Assembly: GCF_032884065.1 (NCBI RefSeq)
Contig: NC_088866.1
Location: 31,366,566 to 31,430,565 of the forward strand
Source: Artemia franciscana
Taxonomy: Eukaryota; Arthropoda; Branchiopoda; Anostraca; Artemiidae
DNA length: 64,000 nucleotides
Direction of reading: 5' to 3'
Below the pieces are notes generated by a model, which did not search any database, was not told the DNA's origin, and worked only from the letters and a program-made list of their open reading frames with translations. A program made the translations under genes and the position numbers. Of the stretch, positions 55,389 through 64,000 are shown piece after piece; the stretch's first letter is position 1, and every line of letters starts with the position of its first letter.

Positions 55389-56088
55389 TGAATACATTCG
55401 TTTTTGAATTGGTATATGATGAAATAATTCAGACGTCATATAATGACGTCATTTATATTCCCGGTATCCCGGTCGTCATTTGTATCCCGGTCGTCATTTG
55501 TGTCCCAGTCTGTAATTTATCTTTGAGCGTCCCAGTCGTCATTTATATTCCCTGTGTCCCGGTGTCCCGGTCGTCATTTGTGTCCCGGTGTCCCAGTCTG
55601 TAATTTCTCTTTGAGTGTCCCGGTCGTCATTTATATTCCCTGTGTCCCAGTTTTTAGTTTTCTTTTTCTCCTTTATTTTTCAGTTTTTTCCTTTTTTTAG
55701 TTTTTTTCTTTTTCAGTTTTTAGTTTTTTTTAGTTTTTTATTAGTTTTTTTTTTAGTTTTTTTTGTAGTTTTTACCTTTTTTTATTTTTTTTTTATTTTT
55801 TAGTTTTTAGTTTTTTACCTTTTTTTTAGTTTTTGAGCTTTTTTAGTTTTTTTAGTATTTTCTTTTTAGTTTTTTGTAGTTTTTACCTTTTTTAGTTTTT
55901 TTCTTTTGTATTAATGCACCAAACGACGTTTTTACCTTTTTTTTAGTTTTTTTTAGTTTTTTTTTTCTTTTTTAGTTTTTAGTTTTTTACCTTTTTTCTT
56001 TTTTTTTAGTTTTTAGCTTTTTTAGTTTTTTTAGTTTTTTTGCAGTTTTTACCTTTTTTAGTTTTTTTTTCTTTTGTATTAATGCTAA

Positions 56089-56164
56089 AGCCAAGGTTCA
56101 AACCTGGAACCTCTCGGACCTGGAACCTGGAACATAATACTTTACCAACTCAGCTACTTCGGCT
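56089..56164 (-). pseudogene. tRNA-like sequence inside the Helitron, copy 2
   Basis: Second copy, about 90 percent like the one at 55313-55388 and in the same orientation, with GGTTTGAACC in place of GGTTCGAACC, which weakens box B. Confidence 0.6.
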
Positions 56165-56267
56165 TGAATACATTTGTTTTTGAATTGGTATATGATGAAA
56201 TAATTCAGACGTCATATAATGACGTCACCCGACAGACCCACAGACAACTTATTTTTATATATATAGA

Positions 56268-57039
56268 TAGATATGTTTTAACTAATACAATAGAACGATT
56301 AGACTTGAAGAAGTGAATTGACTGCATAGAGTCAACTTTAATGAAACAAAATCCGATTGCTGACATTGGCTGCTGAAAATAAAATGAGTGCCCTATCATT
56401 GGCCCCCCCCCCAAAAAAAACACACCAAAAGGATTATTATTTTCTATTAGTCGATCTTCTCTCCAAGTAATCCTTGAGACTCCACTTTTCCTCCCTATTT
56501 CTATGTGTGGTTAGATAAATTTAGTTGTTTTAATGAAAGTCAAAAGAATATAATTGGGAAAAACCCAATTATATCCCCCCTGTGCCCCCAGGAGGGAGAG
56601 AGGGTTGCCGACCCTTCATTTCCCAATAATGAGTTGACAATGTAGCTGCTCCACTAATAAAAACACATTTCACTCAAACCTGACACGTACTCAGGAATTC
56701 ATTCGAAGTTCAATACATTTTCAAAAATATGCAAAAAATCATTTGATACAAAACACCCATACAAAAATTATGGCTGAAAACTAATGACCCTTTAGTTTTC
56801 AGTGACATTTAGAAGCCTAAAGTGTACCCCTCTTCCCCTTCCTCATACATACACATTTAGCTCAGACATTTTGAATCGAGATGGAATTACAATATAACAT
56901 TATATAAAATTTTCGCTTGCGAAAATGGAATGATTTTGTTTTAAATTGATGGATTTTCATTCGGTTTTTCTATATATGTATTGCATTTTGAATTGAAATA
57001 CGAAATCATTTCAAAGGGTATAGGGTATAATTTAAACGA
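56268..57039. other. No gene recognised
   Basis: Intergenic. Poly-C/poly-A near 56403-56420. Nothing else supported. Confidence 0.45.
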
Positions 57040-57395
<356 letters not shown>

Positions 57396-57396
57396 C

Positions 57397-57670
57397 CGTT
57401 CATTCCTTTTTATGCATGCCATCTGACAAGTTCTTTAGTTAGTAATTTAATTAGGCATATTATTTAATTAGTAACTAATTAAAATTATGGTCATCATAGA
57501 CATAAGGTATGTTTTCTTGATTTTCCCGTCAAAATAATCATCTTTTTAAAATATTTGTTTAGCAAACTAAAACTATTTGCACCTTGAGATCAATTACCAA
57601 ATCCCATGGGGTAAATCCTCAAGGGGTAGATTTATCTCCGGCATCGCTGTAAGAAATTATAATTTTAAGG
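57397..57670 (+). repeat. Dispersed repeat R4, second copy
   Basis: Matches 16401-16680 throughout (GGTCATCATAGACATAAGG, ACCTTGAGATCAATTACCAA). After AATTTTAA it continues GGCAGGACGG, unlike the SCPx copy, which marks the repeat edge. Confidence 0.85.
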
Positions 57671-58589
57671 CAGGACGGACTCGCAAAGAATCTTCCTATA
57701 CCTCCCATGTCAAACATATGGAGTTTGCCTGACGTTCCTGAATTAGTGATTTCGGCAGTTTTTATGTCAATAGAAGTAAAAAAATCTGGTGAATATTTTG
57801 GCATAATCAAATCTTAAAGCCGACCATTATTTTTTTTATAATTCCAAAATAATTATAAAACCTGTTTCGGGTTTGCATTCTAGATTGCTATGCTTGACAT
57901 TGTTGTTGTGGGGTATAAAAAAAATAGAGCAAAAAATTTTCTATTCGTCAATAAGAAACTTTTTTCTATAATATATACCTCCTGGCTCCAGTCCCTTCAA
58001 ATACTTTACATATTTGTGTTCCGAAATCAAAATTTCCCCTCAAAAGGTTAGATTGAGCTGTAATCGGAGAATCTAAGAATGCAAAAATTACACCAAGGGG
58101 CTAACCACTCGGATTGTTCAGGAGCGATTCAGTCAAGCATTATTTAGTTCTAACCTGTTTAAATAGAGTCTAGAGAAGAAGTAAGGTGCAGACACCAAAC
58201 TGCCGGTTAATTAATATATAAGAGAATTGTATTGTATAAATAATTAAGGATAAGCTGCGTCTAATCCTAAAGATAAATTGAACACAGCACAAGGGCCGAA
58301 TAAGAAGCAATGGTTTTATTTTAAAAAGATTGATCTATCGTTTTGGTTTAATTAAAATAAATTCAGGACAAATTTATGTATTGTAGTATAAGTACAATTT
58401 TGCATAATCTTCGTACTGAAATAAGAATTAAAAATATATAAAACAAGCTAATTAATAACTAATGAATGAAACAAAATAACTAATGAACGAAACAAAATGT
58501 CCCCAGAATATTTAAATTTGTTATAGCAAGACCCGAGTCTTGCTGTAGAACTACCAAAGCAAACTACAAAAGCAGTCAATGACCAGTCT
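57671..58589. other. No gene recognised; presumed 5' flank of the next exon
   Basis: AT-rich. The minus-strand frame at 57619-57810 lies partly in R4 and is not supported. Confidence 0.4.
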
Positions 58590-58780
58590 TAAGTCAAAGG
58601 CCTTTCCAAGAAACAATCCAACCCCTTTCCAAGAAACAATCCAACCCCTTGGTAAATAAACCCCAATAAAAATTACCCATACTAAAGCAGTCAAATGACC
58701 AGTCTCAAGTCCAAGGCCTTTCCAAGAAACAATTCAACCCCTTAGTAAGTGAACCCCGATAAAAATGGTCAAAGCCCTAA
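58590..58780. repeat. Tandem repeats upstream of the AT-hook exon
   Basis: Two copies of GACCAGTCT(T/C)AAGTC(A/C)AAGG joined to three copies of CCTTTCCAAGAAACAATCC-type text, each followed by AACCCCTT. They sit within about 250 bases of the ATG at 58820, so they could lie in its promoter. Confidence 0.8.
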
Positions 58781-58819
58781 TAAAATTCTTATATAGTTTT
58801 TGTTATTGACCACAGTAAC

Positions 58820-59124
58820 ATGGGAAAAAAAAGAAATATGCGAGGGCTCCATTTGCCAAATGTGCAGGCCCATCGTGAAAAGTTGAAATTAAATTATCGG
58901 GCTAGAGGCAGACCGCGTTTACCAAAATATTTGTTAGAAGACTTAACGGATACTTCGGTTCACGACGAATCAAGTTCCGAAGGAATTGGAACAAATTCCC
59001 CTTCTGTGTTGAAAGTTATCACTTCTGGAAGAAATTTGGGGTCAGACCTTCTAAAAGGCTCACGCTGGATTGTGGATCTGCCTTACCTTTTTGAGAATTA
59101 TGAAAAGCTCGTGATTCGCCACAT
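58820..59124 (+). CDS. First exon of an unrecognised protein with an AT-hook-like motif
   Basis: ATG at 58820 with a consensus donor GTAAGT starting at 59125; 101 codons plus two bases. The N-terminus is basic (MGKKRNMRG). Residues about 33-40 contain RGRPRLPK, the core of an AT-hook that binds the minor groove of AT-rich DNA. An acidic/serine stretch follows (TSVHDESSSEGIG), then a more ordered C-terminal part (WIVDLPYLFENYEKLVIRHM). No second exon could be assigned. It may be a host nuclear protein or an element-derived one. The function is inference from one short motif. Confidence 0.5.
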
Positions 59125-61066
59125 GTAAGTTTTTTCTTTGTCTTTCATTTTACGTCATTGATTTACTGCTATCAAAATTATTAGGATGGGGAAACATTCT
59201 GGGTTGCAATTAATACAACTTGTACCTTATTAATTCTTGATAATTGTCTTTTCTGCTATAGAGAAAGAATGTTCGATAACTTTTAAAAATATTTTCATCC
59301 CAAAACAACAGAACGCTCCGACGGTATCTATTTAGGTTGGTTTAATTTCACTATTGTTGGTTTTACCAACAATTTAAAGCTTATATAGAATAATCGGCAG
59401 TTGTTTCGCTATTTCTTTAGCAATCTCATCTTCGTACTCAAGTTCTGGTTATCTATCACATTATTTTCAAATTACGGTTTAGACAAGGCAAGATTTATTT
59501 CTACAAAACGGCTATCACAAGCCCAAAAGGGCCAAATTCACACTTTAGTGTCAATAAAAAAAAAATTCAAAAAAATGGTGAATGCCAATCAGTAATAAAT
59601 ATCAAACCAGTTTAAAATCATAAAATTGCAATCAGTAAAAAAGTCAATTCATAAAAAGTCGTAAATCAAAACCGGGAAAACAAATTTAAACAAAATGACA
59701 ATTTAGTTTACCTTGCAAGAATTGTAAAGTTTGCAGTTGCAAAATAAGCATTAAAACTACAAGTTAAAAGTGGAGCGATAAGAGGGGAGGGTTAGTAATT
59801 TAAAATTTCAAATATGTGAAGGATGAACGTTCTTCTATATCTTTCAGTGGAAACTCTTATTGGGGCAAAAAGGGGGATTTTTGTTGAATTAGAACGTGGG
59901 GCAGTGGCGAATGCAGGGGGCACCCTCCCCCTGACATAGTAGTAGATTTGTGGTTGGGACCGCTTGCTCTGGTTCTTTTAGGGACGAATTTTTTTTTTTT
60001 TTTTTTTTTTTTTAATAGTCGAGATTTTAGTAAGTTTTTAATTATTAAGGCTGTTTCTTTTTGCAAAGAAGTTTGAAACAAGGTTTCAGTTACTTTTTGC
60101 AGTCTCTATTAGATTTTTATTAATGACACATGTCTCCAAAAAGTATTTAATTAAATTTAAGTTTATCAAGGGGATCTGTCCGTATTACCACAAATGACAA
60201 CTGGGAGGCGAAAATCTTCATTCGTAAGAAGGGGAGATTTAAAATTCTGACTTAATCCGCTGCTAATAGCAACAATAAGAAAGCATTATATTTCTATTTC
60301 TTTGTTCTATTTTTCCTGCTACATCATCAAACGAACTATTACTTAATGTTTAATCAACAATTAGTTCCAAAGAATGTATGATACCAAAATATGGTACTAA
60401 TTTTTTTTTGACAATACAAAGTTTAAGTAACTCGCTATAGTCGCCAGAAGTGCAAATGCTAAAAATTATGCAGAAAAGATAAGAAAGATATTATTTTTTT
60501 TGTAGAGGGTGAACAACCTTTTAATTGTGTTTTATGGCGAGGTGGCTCTTATAAACTTACTTTTTTTGTATCAATATTTCTAATTGACTTTAATTTCAAT
60601 AGACCTCATCAGATTTTATATTAAATTAAAGTCCATGTCCACTACCTACCCACGACTTAGAAATTGTTGCAGTTCCCTTTAAATTGCTGATATTTCTTTG
60701 TCCACAAGTTTATCGGAGTAACCTTTCATGTACACCCCCCCCCCCAAAAAAAAATCCTAGATCCGCCCCTGACGTGGCGGGTGGGTAAATATTCACTAGG
60801 GAAAAGAGAAGTAGTACAAGGGTTATGCACGATATTGTTGGCAAAATAATAAGGAAGTTTGTACTCTCATTTCCTTAAGGGTGACTAGATTTGCTGTCCG
60901 AAGAAGGGAAATGTAAGGCCCTTTACCCTGTTTGAAAATAATTCTTAGACACGTTTTTTGAACTGCCTCTATTCTGTCCCACAATTCATTGGACATGCCA
61001 GAATGGCAAAAAGAGAAACAGAAACAGAGAAACGTTCAGAAATAAAATGAAAAAAACAAGTTTTTA
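59125..61066. other. No gene recognised; possible intron
   Basis: Holds a poly-T tract near 59990-60014 and poly-C at 60736-60745. The phrase CCTAGATCCGCCCCTGACGT near 60756 is common in degenerate arthropod repeats. No exon or RNA gene supported. Confidence 0.45.
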
Positions 61067-61304
61067 AACTGAAAGTAAGGAGCGACATTAAAACTTAAAA
61101 CAAGCAGAAATTACTCTGTATATTAAAAGGTTTTCTCCCTTCTCAATGCTCTGCTCCTTATGCTAAAGTTTTTTACTGTTTTAAAAAGTAAACTTGAGAA
61201 AAAGAGTCAAACTTTAGCGTAAAGAGCAAGGTGTTGAGGGAGGAAAAGCCCCTTTGATATACGGAGTAATTTCGGTTCGTTAATTTAGCTCCTTACTTTC
61301 AGTT
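61067..61304. repeat. R1 terminal foldback, isolated copy
   Basis: Arms of about 100 bases: AACTGAAAGTAAGGAGCGAC to its complement GCTCCTTACTTTCAGTT, with TTTAGCGTAAAGAGCAAGG in the return arm. No R1 body is attached on the left, so this is a stand-alone foldback unit. Confidence 0.88.
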
Positions 61305-61371
61305 AAAAAACTTCTTTTTATCATTTTATTTCCAACATAAAGCGAACTTACCAGTAGAGGTAATTTCTAAC

Positions 61372-61932
61372 AGTTCGTGGTAACGAAATGTAGTAAGGAG
61401 CGACCCGGCTCAATAGTAACCAAAGCTCTAAAAAATAGAATTTTGATATCAAGAGTTACATCTCAAGAATCGCACTTTTATGCCGATTTTAAATATGTGA
61501 GTTTCATCATCAAGTTTAGTCTTACCCATCAAAAGTTACGAGCCTGAGAAAATTTACCTTATTTTCGAAAATGGGGGAACCCCCCTAAAAGTAATTTAAT
61601 CTTAAAGAAAATAACAACATCAGATTCAGCGTATCACAGAACCTTATTGTACAAGTTTCAAGCTCCTATCTACAAGAATGTAGAATTTTGTATATTTTGC
61701 CAAAACACAATTCCCAGATGCGTGTTTATTTATTTAATTCTTTTTTCCAAGGGTGATTGTACCGACCCAGTGGTCTTAAAATTTTGCGAGAGGGCTCATT
61801 CAAATGGAAATGAAAAGTTCTAGCGCCCTTTCTAAGTGACCAAAAAATTGGAGGGCACCTAGGCCCCCACCCACGCTCATTTTTTCCAAACGTCGTCCGA
61901 TCAAAATCCTGAAAAACCATAGTTATAAGGTT
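61372..61932 (+). repeat. R1 5' part, cut off at the YqaJ frame
   Basis: AACAGTTCGTGGTAACGAAA through GGAGCGACCCGGCTCAATAG, the GGGCTCATTCAAATGG block and GGAGGGCACCTAGGCCCC. The copy stops at CCATAGTTATAAGG, and protein-coding sequence begins a few bases later. Confidence 0.85.
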
Positions 61933-61934
61933 AA

Positions 61935-62378
61935 ATTGTGAACTCTGCTGGGCTTTTCATTCACAAGGAATATGGGTTTCTAGGGGACGGGATAGCAATT
62001 TTTCCTTCGGGTGAGAAGGCTCTTTTGGAGGTGAAGTGCCCTTTGACAGCCAAAGGGCTTACATTGGAGGAGTGGATAGCGTTTAAAAAAAATACATGTC
62101 TTGAAAAGAAAGTTAATAGTGAAATAAAGCTGAAAAGAACACATTACTACTATTACCAAATTCAAATGCAATTGGAATGTTGTGACATTGATTTTGTATA
62201 CTTTGTAATATTTTTAGGGGAAGAGGAATTATATTATGAAAAGATTGGTTGTGACCGTGAATTCTGGTCTAACAAAATGCTGCCAAATCTACAAAAATTT
62301 TATTTTGAGGCACTGTTACCAGAAATTGTCGACGGAAGGTTGCCAAGAAGTATGGAGATACGAGAACCGTTTATATAA
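61935..62378 (+). CDS. YqaJ-type (lambda-exonuclease-like) recombinase/nuclease domain, partial
   Basis: The YqaJ family are PD-(D/E)XK nucleases that resect DNA 5' to 3'; homologues occur in phages, viruses and many animal genomes, often in mobile contexts. The frame opens after a TAA at 61932-61934 and has no ATG near its start, so it is an exon or a truncated frame. Visible: SAGLFIHKEYGFLG, then a catalytic Asp (GDGIAIFPSG) and the E-x-K of ALLEVKCPLTA, the conserved YYYYQIQMQLECC, CDIDFVYFVIF, and the tail FWSNKMLPNLQKFYFEALLP. The GxSPDG stretch normally seen before the Asp is shortened, which may impair catalysis. It ends at TAA 62376-62378. R1 copies flank both sides. Confidence 0.8.
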   Translation: MVNSAGLFIHKEYGFLGDGIAIFPSGEKALLEVKCPLTAKGLTLEEWIAFKKNTCLEKKVNSEIKLKRTHYYYYQIQMQLECCDIDFVYFVIFLGEEELYYEKIGCDREFWSNKMLPNLQKFYFEALLPEIVDGRLPRSMEIREPFI

Positions 62379-62510
62379 ATCCAACTGTGCTAGGTATGGG
62401 TAGTTATCATGTGTCATTACAGTCTTATCCGAATACAAATTCAGATATACAAACACTCAAGCAACAATCGAACTTTAGAATATTTTTTAATGAACCCGTA
62501 TGGATAAGCT

Positions 62511-63935
62511 AAATAAAAAAAACAAGTTTTTTTTAACTGAAAGTAAGGAGCGACATTAAAACTTAAACGAACAGAAATTACTTCGTATATGAAAGGGGCT
62601 GCTCCGTCCTCAACGCCCCGCTCTTTACGCTAAAGTTTTTTACTGTTTTAAAAAGTAGAGTTGAGAGAAAGAGTCAAACTTTAGCGTAAAGAGCGGGCGT
62701 TGAGGAGGGAGCAGCCCCTTTCATATACGAAGTAATTTTAAGTTCGTTTTAAGTTTTAATGTTGCTCCTTTCAGTTAAAAACATGTCTTTTTTTTATTTA
62801 ATTTCTGAACGTTTTTGAACTAATGCATGTTTGATTTTGGCTCTCCACAGATGAATAATTAAAACGAAATTTGCATATTTACATGGCTTTCTCATAGTTT
62901 TGATCGAATCACTTTAAGAAAAAAGGAGCGGGGGAGGAGGCTTAGTTGCCCTCCAATGTTTTGGTTACTTAAAAAGGCAACTAGAACTTAATTTTTTACG
63001 AACGTTTTTGCTAGTAAAAGATATACGTAACTTACGAGTTAGCTTACGTAACAAACTTCTGTATTCTGCTAGTTTTAAATTTTAATGCTGCTCCTTACTT
63101 TCAGTTGAAAAAACTGTTTCATATTTATTTTTGTTTGTTTTATTTTTAAATAATGCTAGAAGATCCTGCACTCCTTTAATGGAAATTTTCTTCCCCCATG
63201 ACAAATTCCTCCATGGAAAGTTCCCCCAACATAACCCCCTGTTCTCAGCCCCTCCCCCAACCAAAAATCCCCCTGAAAACGTCTGTACACTTCCCAATAA
63301 CCATTACTATATAAACACTGATCAAAGTTTGTAACTTGTAGCCCCTTCCACGAAATTCTGGTGGAGTAAGTCGTCCCCAAAGACATAGTTATATGGTTTT
63401 TCGACTATGCTGAATAAAATGGCTACCTTAGAATTTTGATCTGGTGACTGTGGGAAAATAATTAGCATGGGAGGGGGCCTAGGCACCCTCCAATTTTTTT
63501 GGATCGCTTAAAAAGGGTACTATATACTTAATTTTTTATATATAATTCACTTATATATAACTTCATTTCCATTGGAATGAGCCCGCTCGCAGCATTCTAG
63601 GACAACTGGTTCGATAACCTAACCCCTGGACAAAAAAATCCACATTTTTGCAGATAGGAGCTTGAAACTTCCACGGTAGGGTTCCCTGATATGCTGAATC
63701 GGATGGGTGTAAATTTGGTTTTCTTACTTTTAGCGGGTGTTTCCCTCTATTTTCAAAAATAAGGCAATTTTTCTTAGACTCGTAATTTTAGATAGGTAAA
63801 ACTTATATATTTAAAGTCAGCATTAAAATGCGATTTTGTTCATGTAGCTATTGGTATCAAAAATCCGTTTCTTAGAGTTTTGGCTACTATTGAGCCGGGT
63901 CGCTCCTTACTACAGTTCGTTACCACGAACTGTTT
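62511..63935 (-). mobile_element. R1 element, inverted orientation, both ends present
   Basis: On the minus strand: AAACAGTTCGTGGTAACGAA (from 63935), the full body, and the terminal AACTTGTTTTTTTTATTT (to 62511), the same two ends as the element at 43544-45308. The terminal foldback is at 62535-62776. A convincing target duplication was not found, although GATAA occurs just outside both ends. Confidence 0.85.
62535..62776. repeat. R1 terminal foldback
   Basis: Near-perfect inverted arms: GAAAGGGGCTGCTCCGTCCT and AGGAGGGAGCAGCCCCTTTC, and TTTACGCTAAAGTTTTTTAC and its counterpart. Confidence 0.92.
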
Positions 63936-64000
63936 GATAAAATGAAGTAAATTGGTCACTTCGCTACGAGCAATTATTTAAATTTTATTTTTGTAAATAG

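Larger units (their letters stand above)
54265..56267 (-). mobile_element. Complete non-autonomous Helitron
   Basis: Read on the minus strand, the element begins TCTATATATATAAAAATAAG (from 56267) and ends with a 10-bp GC hairpin followed by GACAG and CTAG (ending at 54265). The base before TC is A and the base after CTAG is T, the expected A/T Helitron target, and there is no target duplication. Inside are a relic of the helicase C-terminus, CCCGGTCGTCATTTAT-type minisatellites, long TTTTTAG-rich stretches, and two tRNA-like sequences in a partial internal duplication (about 54830-55450 and 55590-56220). It is 2003 bp long and lacks a Rep domain, so it could move only with help from a full-length relative. 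Confidence 0.88.

Noticed and set aside
54837-55803. Phe-rich open frames that look like membrane proteins
   Set aside because: They are translations of TTTTTAG-rich low-complexity DNA inside the Helitron.
55313-56164. Functional tRNA genes
   Set aside because: No anticodon arm can be drawn, and the copies lie inside a Helitron tandem duplication.
59857-60081. Minus-strand frame with a poly-Lys run
   Set aside because: The run is a translated poly-T/A tract and there is no other protein-like feature.

Overview
This is AT-rich animal nuclear DNA, almost certainly from an arthropod. A branchiopod crustacean such as the brine shrimp Artemia is my best guess, because the dominant repeat family (called R1 here) looks like one I associate with that genome; I could not check this. 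There are spliced genes with GT..AG introns, several retrotransposon classes, a Helitron, long (AT)n tracts and one 100-base assembly gap. No bacterial operon, CRISPR array, rRNA gene or intact functional tRNA gene was seen.

Host genes. The one confidently named gene is the 3' part of peroxisomal SCPx (thiolase plus sterol carrier protein 2), + strand, 13092-18845. Its exon phases agree, its C-terminus is a peroxisomal AKL signal, and it has a possible alternative terminal exon that would give a thiolase-only isoform. A single-exon gene at 48246-50237 (-) encodes 17 ankyrin repeats followed by a SOCS-box-like tail, which suggests an ASB-like ubiquitin-ligase receptor. An unrecognised small lysine-rich protein is encoded by three phase-compatible exons (42322-42384, 46592-46690, 47349-47465). 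An isolated start-codon exon lies at 29084-29220. An exon with an AT-hook-like motif lies at 58820-59124. A YqaJ/lambda-exonuclease-like reading frame lies at 61935-62378.

Mobile DNA fills most of the rest. From left to right: R1 copies and a Penelope-like fragment (1-7.0 kb); a non-LTR retrotransposon RT reading frame with one stop (7.8-10.0 kb); an RTE-like element that keeps its endonuclease but has lost its RT (10.1-12.2 kb); a repeat with an exact 958-bp tandem duplication (21.7-23.7 kb); a Penelope-like element with inverted pseudo-LTR arms (24.5-26.8 kb); a second Penelope-like element split by a younger non-LTR retrotransposon (32.4-35.5 kb); a decayed hAT transposase (38.2-40.4 kb); an R1 element whose empty site is preserved next door (43.5-45.3 kb); a recent duplication with a 43-bp flipped segment (50.2-52.9 kb); a complete non-autonomous Helitron (54.3-56.3 kb); and R1 copies on both sides of the YqaJ frame (61-64 kb).

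The window is therefore a few host genes in a dense, nested repeat landscape. The most informative points are structural: exact element boundaries, ribozyme-like folds in the Penelope elements, a repeat edge that supplies a splice acceptor, and the possible SCPx isoform switch.
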